Notes: generated by a model from the letters alone, not told the origin. 64,000 bases of DNA from Chelatococcus composti (GCF_014201415.1 NZ_JACHEH010000004.1:248001-312000), one strand, 5' to 3'; counted from the stretch's first letter, positions 44,820-55,560 are shown. A program made the numbers and translations.

Positions 44820-45028
44820 AATATAATTGCAGAAAGTGTCGCGGTATTCTGAAAATGTGTCGCACGATCCGGCTCCGCCGGCTCGCAACAGAGGGGGCAA
44901 GCACCCCCTCAGCCAGGGAACGGGGAACAGCCGGTAAAAGCCTATGGCTGCGCCGCCGCGCAATTGGCGCGATCAGGCGTGTCATGGCCGCTCTCGGGTG
45001 CCACGTTCCGCCGATCAAGAGGGTGAAC

Positions 45029-46552
45029 ATGCGCAACCTGATCAAGCTCACGACCCTTGCCGCGGTCAGCGCCCTGGCGCTCTCGGCCCCGGCCTATGCC
45101 GGCAAGAGCGACAATTCTGTCGTCATGGCCTATGACCAGGCGCCGGAAAGCGTCGATCCGTTCTTCAACAACGTCCGCATCGGCGTCATCATCGGCCAGC
45201 ACGTCTGGGACACGCTGATCTATCGCGACCCGATCACCAACGACTACAAGGGCCAGCTTGCCAAGAGCTGGAAGTGGGTCGACGACCGCACGCTTGAGGT
45301 AGAGCTGCGCGAGGGCATCAAGTTCCACAACGGCGAGGAGTTCGACGCGGACGACGTCGTCTACACGCTGAACTTCGTGTCGAAGCCCGAGAACAAGGTC
45401 ACCACCCAGCAGAACGTGAGCTGGATCGAGAAGGCCGAGAAGCTCGACAAGTACAAGGTGCGCATCACGACCAAGAAGGTCTTCCCGGCAGCCATCGAAT
45501 ATCTCGCCGGACCGGTCGTCATCCACCCGAACGAGTATTACGAGAAGGTCGGCCCCGCCGGGCAAAACGACAAGCCCGTGGGTTCCGGCCCCTACAAGGT
45601 GGCGCAGTACGACCCCGGCAAGTCGATCACCCTCGTGGCGAACCCGGACTATTTTGCCGAATCGCCCAAGCCCAAGCCCACCATCGAGAAGATCGAGATC
45701 CGCTTCATTCCGGACCGGCAGACGCAGATGGCCGAGGCCATCTCGGGCGGCGTCGACTTCATCATGCATGTGCCGAAGGATCAGGCCGAGCAGCTCGAGT
45801 CCGTGCCGCACCTGCAGGTCGTCTCCGGCGAGACGATGCGCATCGTCTTCATGCAGATGAACTCGCAGGAGGGCACGCCCGCCCCCGCGCTGCAGGACGA
45901 GCGCGTGCGCAAGGCCATCAACCACGCCATCGACCGCGATACGATGGTGAAGGAGATCGTCGGCAAGGGCGCGCGCGTCATCCACACCATCTGCTTCCCC
46001 ACGCAGTTCGGCTGCACCGACCACGGCGCGCCGCGCTATGAGTACAATCCGGAAAAAGCCAAGGCCCTGCTGGCCGAGGCGGGCTACGCCAACGGGCTTG
46101 AGCTCGACATCGTCGCCTATCGCGAGCGCAACCAGACCGAGGCCATCATCGGCTACCTGCAGGCGGTCGGCATCAAGACCAACCTGCGCTTCTTGCAGTA
46201 TGCGGCGATGCGTGAGCAGATCCGCGCCAACAAGGCGATGCTGACGCACCAGACGTGGGGTTCGTTCTCGGTCAACGACGTCTCCGCCTCCACGCCGGTC
46301 TATTTCGCCGGAGGTGACGACGATATCACGCGCGACCCCGAGGTGCGTGATGCTCTCAACAGGGGAGACAACTCGGTCGACCCGGCCGTGCGCAACGCCG
46401 CCTACAAGGAAGCGCTGGTCCGCATCGCCGAGAAGGCCTATGCCGTGCCGCTCTATTCGCTGCCGGTCTACTATGTCGCCACTGCGGATCTCGATTTCCG
46501 CGCCTATCCGGACGAGATGCCGCGCTTCTGGGAGATGACCTGGAAGAACTAA
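45029..46552 (+). CDS. Dipeptide/oligopeptide ABC transporter substrate-binding protein (SBP family 5)
   Basis: A 507-residue periplasmic protein with signal peptide MRNLIKLTTLAAVSALALSAPAYA. The family-5 fold is clear from DNSVVMAYDQAPESVDPFFNN, LAKSWKWVDDRTLEVELREGIKFHNGEEFDADDVVYTLNF, DKPVGSGPYKVAQYDPGKSITLVANPDYF and DERVRKAINHAIDRDTMVKEIVGKGARVIHT. ATG 45029 is preceded by AAGAGGG. First gene of an operon with two permeases, two ATPases, an amidase and a peptidase, so peptides or amides are likely cargo; the exact ligand is open. Confidence 0.9.
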   Translation: MRNLIKLTTLAAVSALALSAPAYAGKSDNSVVMAYDQAPESVDPFFNNVRIGVIIGQHVWDTLIYRDPITNDYKGQLAKSWKWVDDRTLEVELREGIKFHNGEEFDADDVVYTLNFVSKPENKVTTQQNVSWIEKAEKLDKYKVRITTKKVFPAAIEYLAGPVVIHPNEYYEKVGPAGQNDKPVGSGPYKVAQYDPGKSITLVANPDYFAESPKPKPTIEKIEIRFIPDRQTQMAEAISGGVDFIMHVPKDQAEQLESVPHLQVVSGETMRIVFMQMNSQEGTPAPALQDERVRKAINHAIDRDTMVKEIVGKGARVIHTICFPTQFGCTDHGAPRYEYNPEKAKALLAEAGYANGLELDIVAYRERNQTEAIIGYLQAVGIKTNLRFLQYAAMREQIRANKAMLTHQTWGSFSVNDVSASTPVYFAGGDDDITRDPEVRDALNRGDNSVDPAVRNAAYKEALVRIAEKAYAVPLYSLPVYYVATADLDFRAYPDEMPRFWEMTWKN

Positions 46553-46580
46553 CTCTCCCGCTGCAAGGCCCCGCGACAAC

Positions 46581-46660
46581 GATCGCCGGCCGCCCTGCGC
46601 TGCGCCCTGCCCCTTTCCTTCCGCGGAAGGGGCAAGGGGCGGGGCAGGAGGCCGGCGATC
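46581..46660 (+). other. Large RNA stem-loop between the binding-protein and permease genes
   Basis: Outer arms GATCGCCGGCC (46581-46591) and GGCCGGCGATC (46650-46660) are perfect complements. Inside, CCTGCCCC (46606-46613) can pair with GGGGCAGG (46641-46648), and an alternative inner hairpin is capped by TTCCGCGGAA (46617-46626). No T-run follows. Such structures after a binding-protein gene usually stabilise its mRNA and lower downstream expression. Confidence 0.65.
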
Positions 46661-46745
46661 CCGGCGGGCCGGCATGGCCCGCCTCTCACCCGAGGGAACG
46701 GGGCGGAAGCGACCTTCAGCGGCAACCCGGCCCGGAGAACGGCCC

Positions 46746-47663
46746 ATGATCGGCTATATCCTGAAACGGCTCGGCCTGGCGGTGCTCGTTGCGCTCGCCG
46801 TCTCGGCCATCGCCTTCTTCCTGTTGCGCATGTCTGGCGACATCGCCATCGCCATCGCCGGCGAGGGCGCGCGGCAGGAGGACATCGAGCTGGTGCGGCG
46901 CACCTACGGTCTCGACCGGCCCCTGCTCGTGCAATATGCCGAATGGCTGTGGAACACGCTCCGGGGCGACTTCGGCACCTCGATCTACTTCAAGACCGCC
47001 GTCGCGCCCCTCGTCTTCGCCAAGCTGCCGACGACTCTGCTGCTCGGCGTCCTCTCCCTCGGCTTTGCGCTGCTCGTCTCGATCCCGCTCGGCGTGCTCG
47101 CCGCCGTCTATGCCAACAGCTGGATCGACCGGCTCGCGCTTGCCATCGCCGTTGTCGGGCAGGCGCTGCCCAACTTCTTCTTCGCCCTCCTGCTCGTGAT
47201 GCTGTTCTCCATCACGCTGCGCTGGCTGCCGGTGTCCGGCTCCAAGACGTGGGCGCATTTCATCATGCCGACCATCGCGCTCGGCTACTACGTGGCGCCG
47301 GCCTTCATGCGGCTCATCCGCGCCGGCATGATCGAGGTGCTGTCGGCGGACTACATCCGCACCGCGCGGGCCAAGGGCCTGCCGACGCGCACGGTCATCT
47401 TCAAGCACGCGCTGCGCAACGCGGTGGTGCCGGTGGTCGCGCTCACGGCCGTGCAGCTCGGGTTCCTGCTCGGCGGCTCGGTCGTCATCGAGACCATCTT
47501 CGCCCTCGATGGGCTCGGCTACCTCGCCTACCAGAGCATCACCTACAAGGATTTCCCTGTGATGCAGGTGATCGTCCTGCTGCTGTCTGTCCTCTACGTC
47601 TTGCTGACGCTCGCGGCGGATATCGCGAACGCCTGGCTCGACCCGCGCATCCGGGTGGCCTGA
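46746..47663 (+). CDS. Peptide ABC transporter permease (DppB-like)
   Basis: A 305-residue inner-membrane permease, about six membrane segments, starting MIGYILKRLGLAVLVALAVS as DppB/OppB proteins do. Signature segments: GDIAIAIAGEGARQEDIELVRRTYGLDRPLLVQYAEWL, and the EAA loop YIRTARAKGLPTRTVIFKHALRNAVVPVV. It is followed two bases later by the second permease. Confidence 0.92.
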   Translation: MIGYILKRLGLAVLVALAVSAIAFFLLRMSGDIAIAIAGEGARQEDIELVRRTYGLDRPLLVQYAEWLWNTLRGDFGTSIYFKTAVAPLVFAKLPTTLLLGVLSLGFALLVSIPLGVLAAVYANSWIDRLALAIAVVGQALPNFFFALLLVMLFSITLRWLPVSGSKTWAHFIMPTIALGYYVAPAFMRLIRAGMIEVLSADYIRTARAKGLPTRTVIFKHALRNAVVPVVALTAVQLGFLLGGSVVIETIFALDGLGYLAYQSITYKDFPVMQVIVLLLSVLYVLLTLAADIANAWLDPRIRVA

Positions 47664-47664
47664 C

Positions 47665-48561
47665 ATGACGAGCGAACCGCTTTCCCTGCCCGCCGCGGCG
47701 GAACCCTCCGCCTTCTCCCGCCTCGTGCGCCGCATGCTGGGGCAAAAGGCATTCGTCATCGGCGTCGGCATCCTCGCGACGATCGTGCTCATTGCGCTGT
47801 TCGCGCCGCTCCTGGCGCCGCACGATCCCTATCTGCAGAACCTGAGCGCTCGCAACGTGCCGCCCGTCTGGTACGCCAAGGGCTCCTGGGTGCACCCGTT
47901 CGGCACAGACCCGCTCGGGCGCGACTATCTCTCGCGGGTGATCTACGGGGCGCGCATCTCCCTCCTCATCGGTATCAGCGTCGTCATCATCTCCGGCATC
48001 ATCGGCACGGCACTGGGGCTCGCTGCCGGCTATTTCGGCGGCAAGGTGGACATGCTCGTCACCTTCCTCGTCACCACGCGCCTGTCGATGCCGGTGATCC
48101 TCGTGGCGCTCGCCGTCGTCGCCATGATCGGCGGCTCGCTCTGGATCGTCATCCTGGTGCTCGGCTTCCTGAAATGGGACCGTTTCGCCGTCGTCATGCG
48201 CAGCGCCACCCAGCAGGTGCGCTCGCTCGACTACGTGGCGGCAGCCGAGGCGGCCGGCGCATCGACGACGCGCATCGTGCTCGGCGAGGTGCTGCCCAAC
48301 ATCGCCCCGCATCTCATCGTCGTCGCCACGCTTGAGGCGGCAAGCGCCATCCTGCTCGAAGCCGCCCTCTCCTTCCTCGGCCTCGGCGTGCAGCCGCCGC
48401 TGCCCTCCTGGGGCCTCATGATCTCCGAGGCGAAGGCCTACATGTTCTTCTCGTTCTGGCTCATCGCCATCCCCGGAACGGCGCTGGCGCTGCTCATCTT
48501 CGCCATCAATCTCGCCGGCGACGGCCTGCGCGACATCATCGCCCCCGAAGGACGGAGCTGA
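47665..48561 (+). CDS. Peptide ABC transporter permease (DppC-like)
   Basis: A 298-residue permease of the DppC/OppC type: N-terminal cytoplasmic part, then ILATIVLIALFAPLLAPHDPYLQN, HPFGTDPLGRDYLSRVIYGARISLLIG and the EAA loop YVAAAEAAGASTTRIVLGEVLPNIAPHLIV, ending in ALSFLGLGVQPPLPSWGLMISEA and a last segment with INLAGDGLRDIIAPEGRS. Pairs with the preceding permease. Confidence 0.93.
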   Translation: MTSEPLSLPAAAEPSAFSRLVRRMLGQKAFVIGVGILATIVLIALFAPLLAPHDPYLQNLSARNVPPVWYAKGSWVHPFGTDPLGRDYLSRVIYGARISLLIGISVVIISGIIGTALGLAAGYFGGKVDMLVTFLVTTRLSMPVILVALAVVAMIGGSLWIVILVLGFLKWDRFAVVMRSATQQVRSLDYVAAAEAAGASTTRIVLGEVLPNIAPHLIVVATLEAASAILLEAALSFLGLGVQPPLPSWGLMISEAKAYMFFSFWLIAIPGTALALLIFAINLAGDGLRDIIAPEGRS

Positions 48562-48565
48562 GGCC

Positions 48566-49545
<980 letters not shown>

Positions 49546-49549
<4 letters not shown>

Positions 49550-50514
49550 CGGCTCTCATCGAAGCGCACGACCTCACCCGCTCCTTCGAGGTGAGCCGCG
49601 GCCTGTTCAAGGGCAAGCGCACGCTCCATGCGGTGAACGGCATCTCGCTCGACATACGCCAGGGCGAGGTGCTCGCCATCGTCGGCGAGTCGGGCTGCGG
49701 CAAGTCCACCCTCGCACGCATGCTGCTCGGCCTGCTGCCGCCGAGCGCCGGCACCATCACGCTCGAAGGCCAGGATATCCGCAACCTCGGCCGCAAGGGC
49801 ATGGCCCGGCGCGTGCAGCCGGTGTTCCAGGATCCCTACTCCTCGCTCAATCCGCGCCGCACCATCGCCTCCATCGTGGCCCTGCCGCTCGAGGTGCATG
49901 GCATCGGCACGCCCTCCGAACGGCGCAGGATGGCCATCGAGATGCTCGACAAGGTCGGCCTGCCCCAGCGTTTCGCCGACCGCTACCCGAGGGAGCTCTC
50001 CGGCGGCCAGCGCCAGCGCGTCGCCATCGCGCGCGCGCTCGTCATGAAGCCGGAGGTCGTGGTCTGCGACGAGCCGACCTCGGCGCTTGACGTCTCGGTG
50101 CAGTCGCAGATCCTCAACCTGCTGATGGACCTGCGCCGCGAGCTGAACCTCACCTATGTCTTCATCAGCCACAACCTCGCCGTCGTCGAGCACATCGCGA
50201 CGCGCGTGGCGGTGATGTACCTCGGCCGCGTCGTCGAACTGGCCGAGACGCGGTCGCTTTTCAAGGAGCCGCGCCACCCCTACACCAAGGCGCTGCTCGC
50301 CTCCGTCCTGACACCGGAGCCCGGCCTTGGCATTCCGGACACGGGGCTCGGCATCGCCTTTCCCGATCCGCTGAATCCGCCCTCGGGCTGCCCCTTCCAC
50401 CCGCGCTGCCCCGAGAGGCTGCCACAGTGTGCCAGCGTGGTGCCGCAGATCCTGCGCGACGAGAAGGGAACCGTCGCCTGCCACCTCCACACGCGGGCCC
50501 CGGCATCCCACTGA
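49546..50514 (+). CDS. Peptide ABC transporter ATP-binding protein (DppF-like)
   Basis: A 322-residue ATPase: TALIEAHDLTRSFEVSRGLF at the start, Walker A GESGCGKST, FQDPYSSLNPRRTI (Q loop), LSGGQRQRVAIARAL, Walker B VVVCDEPTSALDVS, switch His in FISHN and the C-terminal SGCPFHPRCPERLPQCASVVP extension. A longer frame upstream belongs to the shadow of the previous gene; ATG 49546 overlaps its stop. Completes a two-permease, two-ATPase importer. Confidence 0.93.
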
Positions 50515-50525
50515 GGAGAAGCGCC

Positions 50526-51992
50526 ATGCGCCTTGCTGCAACGAACCCCGGGGGCGACGTCACAGGCAAGGCGCCGGAACTGTGCCGTCTCGATGCCGGC
50601 ACGCTCTGCCGCCTCATCGCGCGGCGGGATGTCTCGGCGCGCGAGGTGGTGGGCGCCTTCCTCGACCATATCGAGGCGATCAACCCCACCTACAACGCCA
50701 TCGTCTCCCTGCGCCCGCGCGAGGAAATCCTGACCGATGCCGATGCGGCGGATGCGGCCCTTGCCCGTGGCGAGGCGGCCGGGCCACTGCACGGCCTCCC
50801 CCAGGCGATCAAGGACCTTGCGCCGACGAAGGGAATCACGACGACCTTCGGCTCGCCGCTGTTCGCCGATTTCGTGCCGACGACCGACGCCATCATGGTC
50901 GCCCGCATGCGCGCCGCCGGCGCCATCATCATCGGCAAGACGAATACGCCGGAATTCGGTCTCGGCTCCCACACCTACAACCCCGTGTTCGGCGCGACGC
51001 GCAACGCCTATGAGCCGGCGCGCACGGCTGGCGGCTCGAGTGGCGGCGCAGCCGTGGCACTCGCCACACGCATGCTGCCCGTCGCCGACGGCAGCGACTT
51101 CGGCGGCTCGCTGCGCAATCCCGCCGCCTACAACAACGTCTTCGGCTTCCGCCCCTCCCAGGGCCGCGTGCCGAGTCTGCCCGCACCGGAAGGCTTCTTC
51201 TCCCAGCTCGGCACCGAGGGGCCGATGGCCCGCAATGCAGCCGATCTCGCCCGCCTCCTCAGCGTGCAGGCGGGTTACGACCCGCGGGCGCCGCTGTCGC
51301 TCGACGGCGCCGCGCGCGGCTACGAAGCCCTGCTTGATGCCGATCTCAAGGGCAGGCGCATCGCCTGGCTCGGCGACCTCGGCGGGCATCTGGCCATGGA
51401 GGACGGCATCCTTTCCCTGTGCGAGGGCGGCCTGCGCCATCTCACCGACGCCGGCCTCGTCGTCGAGCCGCACGTTCCGGCCTTCGACTTCGAGACTCTA
51501 TGGCAGGCCTTTGTCACGCTGCGCCACTTCATGGTCGGCGGCAAGCTGAAGCCCCTCTACGACGACCCGGCCAAGCGCGAGAAACTCAAGTTCGCCGCAC
51601 GCTGGGAGATCGAGGGCGGCGAGCGCCTGAGCGCCTACAGGCTCTACGAGGCGAGCACCGTGCGCACGGCCTGGTATGCCTGCGTGCTGCGGCTCTTTGA
51701 GCGCTTCGACTATCTCGCGCTGCCGTCGGCGCAGGTCTTCCCCTTCCCCGTCGAGGAAGAATGGCCGCGGGAAATCGCCGGCCGGCCGATGGACAGCTAT
51801 CACCGCTGGATGGAGGTCGTGGCACCCGCCACGCTCTCCGGCTGCCCCGTCGCCTCCGTTCCGGTCGGCTTCAACGCCGATGGCCTGCCCATGGGCATGC
51901 AGATCGTCGGACGTCCGCGTGACGACCTTTCCGTGCTGCAGCTCGTGCGCACCTACGAGCAGATCACCCCCTTCCCGGCGGTGGCGCCCTGA
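50526..51992 (+). CDS. Amidase signature family amidase
   Basis: A 488-residue cytoplasmic hydrolase with the Ser-cisSer-Lys triad: Lys in HGLPQAIKDLAPTKG, the Gly/Ser-rich TAGGSSGGAAVALATRM and the nucleophile in ADGSDFGGSLRNPAAYN. The C-terminus PVASVPVGFNADGLPMGMQIVGRPRDDLSVLQLVRTYEQ is typical. It follows the ABC importer by eleven bases with a GAGGAG site, so it presumably acts on an imported amide or peptide-like compound. The natural substrate cannot be told. Confidence 0.92.
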   Translation: MRLAATNPGGDVTGKAPELCRLDAGTLCRLIARRDVSAREVVGAFLDHIEAINPTYNAIVSLRPREEILTDADAADAALARGEAAGPLHGLPQAIKDLAPTKGITTTFGSPLFADFVPTTDAIMVARMRAAGAIIIGKTNTPEFGLGSHTYNPVFGATRNAYEPARTAGGSSGGAAVALATRMLPVADGSDFGGSLRNPAAYNNVFGFRPSQGRVPSLPAPEGFFSQLGTEGPMARNAADLARLLSVQAGYDPRAPLSLDGAARGYEALLDADLKGRRIAWLGDLGGHLAMEDGILSLCEGGLRHLTDAGLVVEPHVPAFDFETLWQAFVTLRHFMVGGKLKPLYDDPAKREKLKFAARWEIEGGERLSAYRLYEASTVRTAWYACVLRLFERFDYLALPSAQVFPFPVEEEWPREIAGRPMDSYHRWMEVVAPATLSGCPVASVPVGFNADGLPMGMQIVGRPRDDLSVLQLVRTYEQITPFPAVAP

Positions 51993-52028
51993 GCCCCGCC
52001 GTTTCACCCGCAAGGAGTCCCCACCACC

Positions 52029-53417
52029 ATGACCCGTGAAGCGGCCATCGCTCGCGCCGAAGAGTACTTCGATTCCGGAGCCTTCAAGACCGATCTGTCC
52101 CGCCTCGTCGCCATGCCGACGGAGAGCCAGAACCCCGAGCGCGCGCCCGTGCTGCGCGACTATCTCGTCAAGGAGATGGTGCCCATGCTCGAGGCGCTCG
52201 GCTTCTCCTGCCGCATTCTGGAGCATCCGAAGGCGCGCGCCCCCTTCCTCTTCGCCGAGCGCATCGAGGATCCGGCCCTGCCGACGATCTTCGGCTATGG
52301 CCACGGCGATGTCATCCGCGGCCTCGACAAGGACTGGAAGGAGGGCCTCTCCCCCTGGCAGCTGACGGAGGTGGGGGACCGCTGGTACGGCCGCGGTGTG
52401 GTCGACAACAAGGGTCAGCACGTCATCAACATCGCGGCCTTGCGCGCCGTGCTCGAGACGCGCGGCAAGCTGGGCTTCAACGCCAAGTATCTCATCGAGA
52501 TGGGCGAGGAAATGGGCTCGCCCGGCCTGCGCGAGCTGTGCGCCGAGCACAAGGAGCTGTTCAAGGCCGACGTGCTCATCGGCTCGGACGGGCCGCGGCT
52601 CAACGCCGAGCGGCCGACGGTCTTCCTCGGCTCGCGCGGCGGCGTGACCTTCGACATGTCGATCGAGGCCCGCGAAGGCGGTCACCATTCCGGCAACTGG
52701 GGTGGCCTCCTCTCGGATCCGGCGATCCAGCTCGCCCATGCCATCTCCACCATCGTCTCGCCGACGGGCCAGATCCGCATCCACGAGTGGGTGCCGAAGG
52801 AGCTGCCCGAGAACGTGCGCCGCGTGCTCGCCGACTGTGAGGTGGACGGCGGCCCCGACGGCCCGACCATCGCCCCCGAATGGGGCGAGCCCGGCCTCAG
52901 CCCGGCCGAGCAAGTCTTCGGCTGGTGCTCCTTCGACATTCTTGCCATGAAGGCCGGCAATCCCGAGACGCCGGTGAACGCCGTGCCGCCGAGCGCCTGG
53001 GCGCGCTGCCAGCTGCGCTTCGTCGTCGGTGTCGACCCCGAGGAGGTGCTGCCGGCCCTGCGTCGACACCTTGTCCGCCACGGCTTCCCCATGGTGAAGG
53101 TGGATAAGAGCCGCGACGAGATCTTCCATGCCACCCGCCTTGATCCGGACGATCCGTGGGTGACCTGGGCCGTGGGCTCCATTGCGCGCACCACGGGCAA
53201 GAAGCCGGCGATCCTGCCCAATCTCGGCGGCTCGCTGCCGAACGACATCTTCTCCGAGATCCTCGGCCTGCGCACCATCTGGGTGCCGCACTCCTATCCC
53301 GGCTGCTCGCAGCACGCGCCGAACGAGCACCTTCCGGTCGCGATCGCCCGTGAGGCGCTGGGCCTCATGGCCGGCCTCTACTGGGACCTCGGCACGGGCG
53401 AGACGCCGCCGCTGTAA
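52029..53417 (+). CDS. M20 family metallopeptidase
   Basis: A 462-residue zinc-type peptidase/deacylase. Metal-ligand segments are GYGHGDVIRG, GRGVVDNKGQHVIN, EMGEEMGSPGLRELC and SDGPRL; the final His lies in HSYPGCSQHAPNEHLP. The dimerisation domain begins near GGVTFDMSIEAREGGHHSGNWGG. It is the last gene of the importer operon, 36 bases after the amidase, and is ended by an intrinsic terminator; a role in breaking down imported peptides is likely. Confidence 0.92.
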   Translation: MTREAAIARAEEYFDSGAFKTDLSRLVAMPTESQNPERAPVLRDYLVKEMVPMLEALGFSCRILEHPKARAPFLFAERIEDPALPTIFGYGHGDVIRGLDKDWKEGLSPWQLTEVGDRWYGRGVVDNKGQHVINIAALRAVLETRGKLGFNAKYLIEMGEEMGSPGLRELCAEHKELFKADVLIGSDGPRLNAERPTVFLGSRGGVTFDMSIEAREGGHHSGNWGGLLSDPAIQLAHAISTIVSPTGQIRIHEWVPKELPENVRRVLADCEVDGGPDGPTIAPEWGEPGLSPAEQVFGWCSFDILAMKAGNPETPVNAVPPSAWARCQLRFVVGVDPEEVLPALRRHLVRHGFPMVKVDKSRDEIFHATRLDPDDPWVTWAVGSIARTTGKKPAILPNLGGSLPNDIFSEILGLRTIWVPHSYPGCSQHAPNEHLPVAIAREALGLMAGLYWDLGTGETPPL

Positions 53418-53445
53418 GGTGCGCGCCGAGCGCCGCAGACAAGAG

Positions 53446-53470
53446 AAAGGGCCCTCGCGGGCCCTTTTTC
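53446..53470 (+). terminator. Intrinsic terminator of the peptide importer operon
   Basis: AAAGGGCCC-TCGC-GGGCCCTTT, a nine-base-pair stem followed by further T bases (TT then C). It sits 28 bases after the M20 peptidase stop and just before the convergent tctA stop at 53493. Confidence 0.9.
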
Positions 53471-53492
53471 GTTGGCTTGTGCCGTCGGCTGC

Positions 53493-54995
53493 TCACGCCG
53501 TCTTCGTCGCCGGCCCCCGCATGCGGCGGACCACCATGCCGATGAGCGGGCTCAGCACCACAAGGATGGTGAAGACCCCGAGGACGCCCGCGATCGGCCG
53601 CTCGAAGAAGGCCAGGAAGCTGCCGTTCGACTTGATCATCGACGTCACGAAGTTTTCCTCCACCAGCGGGCCGAGCACGATGCCCAGGATGCACGGCGCC
53701 ACGGGGATCTCGTTCTCCTCCATGAGAAAGCCGAGCACGCCGAAGACGAGCATGATGACGATGCCGTAGGTGGCGTTATTGACGGCGAAGGAACCGACGA
53801 TCGAGAAGCCGAGGATCAGCGGCATCAACACCCGGCGCGGCACGCGCAGGATATAGCCGGCTCCCTTCATCGCCGCCCAGCCGAGCGGGATCATGAACAG
53901 GTTGGCGAGGATGAAGATGAGGAAGACCGCGTAGATGTTCTCGGGGTTGTAGATGAACAGCGTCGGCCCCGGATTGAGCCCCTTGATAAAGAGCACGCCG
54001 ATGACGATGGCGGTGATGGAGTCGCCGGGAATGCCGAAGACGAGCGCCGGCACCCAGGCGCCGCCGAGCGCGGCATTGTTGGCCGACGTGCTCTCGATGA
54101 TGCCCTCCACGTGGCCCTTGCCGTACTTCTCCGGCGTGCGGGACATCTTCTTCGAAAGGGCATAGGCGACCCAGGCGGCGATGTCGGCGCCGGCGCCTGG
54201 CAGGATGCCGATGGCGGTGCCGAGCGTGTTGCCGCGCAGCTGCTGGCGCCAGTAGGTCTTCACCATCTTGCCCCAGTTGGCGAAGAGGTTGCCGATCTTG
54301 CGCTGGGTCATGGGCAGGTCGATCGCGCCGTGGACCATGGCGCGCAGCACCTCGGAGACGGCGAAGAGGCCGACCATGGCGGGGATGAACTCGATGCCGC
54401 CCATCAGCTCCGTGTAGCCGAAGGTGAAGCGCGGCACGCCCGCGGGATTGTTGAGGCCGATGGTGGAGACCAGAAGGCCGATGAACAGGCTGATGAGCCC
54501 CTTCAGCGGCGACACGGCGCCGATGAAGATGGCGCAGGTGAGCCCGAGCACCGCGAGCCAGAAGTACTCGAAGGACGAGAACTGCAGCGCCACTTCCGCC
54601 AGCGCCGGGGCAGCGACGATGAGCACGGCCGTGCCGAAGAGCCCGCCGATGGCCGAGAACATGAGGTTGGCGCCCAGCGCCGTCTCCGCCTGGCCGTTGC
54701 GCGTCATCGCGTAGGCCTCGTCCGTATAGGCGGCAGAGGCGGGCGTACCCGGGATGCGCAGAAGCGTGCTCGGAATGTCGCCTGCGAAGATCGCCATGGC
54801 CGAGCAGGCGATCATGGCGCCGACCGCGGGCAGCGGATCCATGAAGAAGGTGAATGGCACCAGCAGCGCGATGGCCATGGTGGCGGTGAGGCCGGGAATG
54901 GCCCCGACGAGCATCCCAAAGACGGATGCAATGAAGACCGAGATGAGGACGCTCGGCGTGGCGACAAGCCCGACGGCTTTTTCGATGGCGAGCAT
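53493..54995 (-). CDS. tctA: Tripartite tricarboxylate transporter large permease (TctA family)
   Basis: A 500-residue membrane protein with about eleven to twelve hydrophobic segments and the TctA signatures GMLVGAIPGLTATMAIALLVPFTF, AIFAGDIPSTLLRIPGTPASAAYTDEAYAMTRNG and GTAIGILPGAGADIAAWVAYALSKKMSRTPEKYGKGHVEGIIESTSANNAA. It moves the ligand captured by TctC across the inner membrane. Starts seven bases after the tctB stop. Confidence 0.94.
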   Translation of the reverse strand: MLAIEKAVGLVATPSVLISVFIASVFGMLVGAIPGLTATMAIALLVPFTFFMDPLPAVGAMIACSAMAIFAGDIPSTLLRIPGTPASAAYTDEAYAMTRNGQAETALGANLMFSAIGGLFGTAVLIVAAPALAEVALQFSSFEYFWLAVLGLTCAIFIGAVSPLKGLISLFIGLLVSTIGLNNPAGVPRFTFGYTELMGGIEFIPAMVGLFAVSEVLRAMVHGAIDLPMTQRKIGNLFANWGKMVKTYWRQQLRGNTLGTAIGILPGAGADIAAWVAYALSKKMSRTPEKYGKGHVEGIIESTSANNAALGGAWVPALVFGIPGDSITAIVIGVLFIKGLNPGPTLFIYNPENIYAVFLIFILANLFMIPLGWAAMKGAGYILRVPRRVLMPLILGFSIVGSFAVNNATYGIVIMLVFGVLGFLMEENEIPVAPCILGIVLGPLVEENFVTSMIKSNGSFLAFFERPIAGVLGVFTILVVLSPLIGMVVRRMRGPATKTA

Positions 54996-55002
54996 GGGCG
55001 CC

Positions 55003-55479
55003 TCAGAAGGGGATGATGGTTCCGCGCGGCAGCGGAACGCGCATCAGGACGACGAAGAGCTCGTGGATGGCGAAGATGGCGATGGCGCTGATCAGGATCG
55101 CCACCCACCAGCGGACGCCCAGGAGCATCATGCCGCCAACGAGTACCAGCCCCATCGCGATGATGTAGCCGAGCTGGTCTGAAAAGAGGCAGTAGAAAAG
55201 CACCAGCGCAATGGTCGCCAGACCTTTCAGCCATCCGGCGGGCGTGATGCCGGCCATGCTGTGCGCGACGTCGACACCCTCCGGCACAGTCGCCCTCCGT
55301 CTCAAGGCCTTGAAGGCGAGCAGGAGGCCGCAGGCCGCCAGGGCGCTTGCGGCGATCACAGGAAAGACGGCAGCGCCGTATTCCTGGCCCGGAATGTCCG
55401 GGAAGGACTGGGCATGAAGGATGACCGCCACCCCGAGCACTGTCAGGATGAGGCCGATGATGATGTCGGATTTGACCAT
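55003..55479 (-). CDS. tctB: Tripartite tricarboxylate transporter small permease (TctB family)
   Basis: A 158-residue protein with four hydrophobic segments (DIIIGLILTVLGVAVILHAQSF, FPVIAASALAACGLLLAFKAL, and two near the C-terminus), the usual TctB layout. It lies between tctC and tctA, separated from tctC by a strong hairpin that may lower its expression relative to the binding protein. Confidence 0.88.
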   Translation of the reverse strand: MVKSDIIIGLILTVLGVAVILHAQSFPDIPGQEYGAAVFPVIAASALAACGLLLAFKALRRRATVPEGVDVAHSMAGITPAGWLKGLATIALVLFYCLFSDQLGYIIAMGLVLVGGMMLLGVRWWVAILISAIAIFAIHELFVVLMRVPLPRGTIIPF

Positions 55480-55537
55480 AGACTACGGCTCGCGACTGTG
55501 GCGGCAGCCAACCCGGTGGTTTTCGCCGGATAACGAC

Positions 55538-55560
55538 GGCGCCGGACCGGGTCCGGCGCC
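55538..55560. other. Perfect hairpin between tctC and tctB
   Basis: GGCGCCGGAC-CGG-GTCCGGCGCC, ten base pairs with a three-base loop, no T-run on either side. It stands 22 bases after the tctC stop in transcription order and probably acts as an mRNA 3'-end stabiliser or attenuator giving more TctC than TctBA. Confidence 0.7.

Noticed and set aside
53472-55016. A 514-codon plus-strand frame opposite tctA
   Set aside because: Charged repetitive translation is the complement of a hydrophobic membrane protein; tctA signatures are complete.
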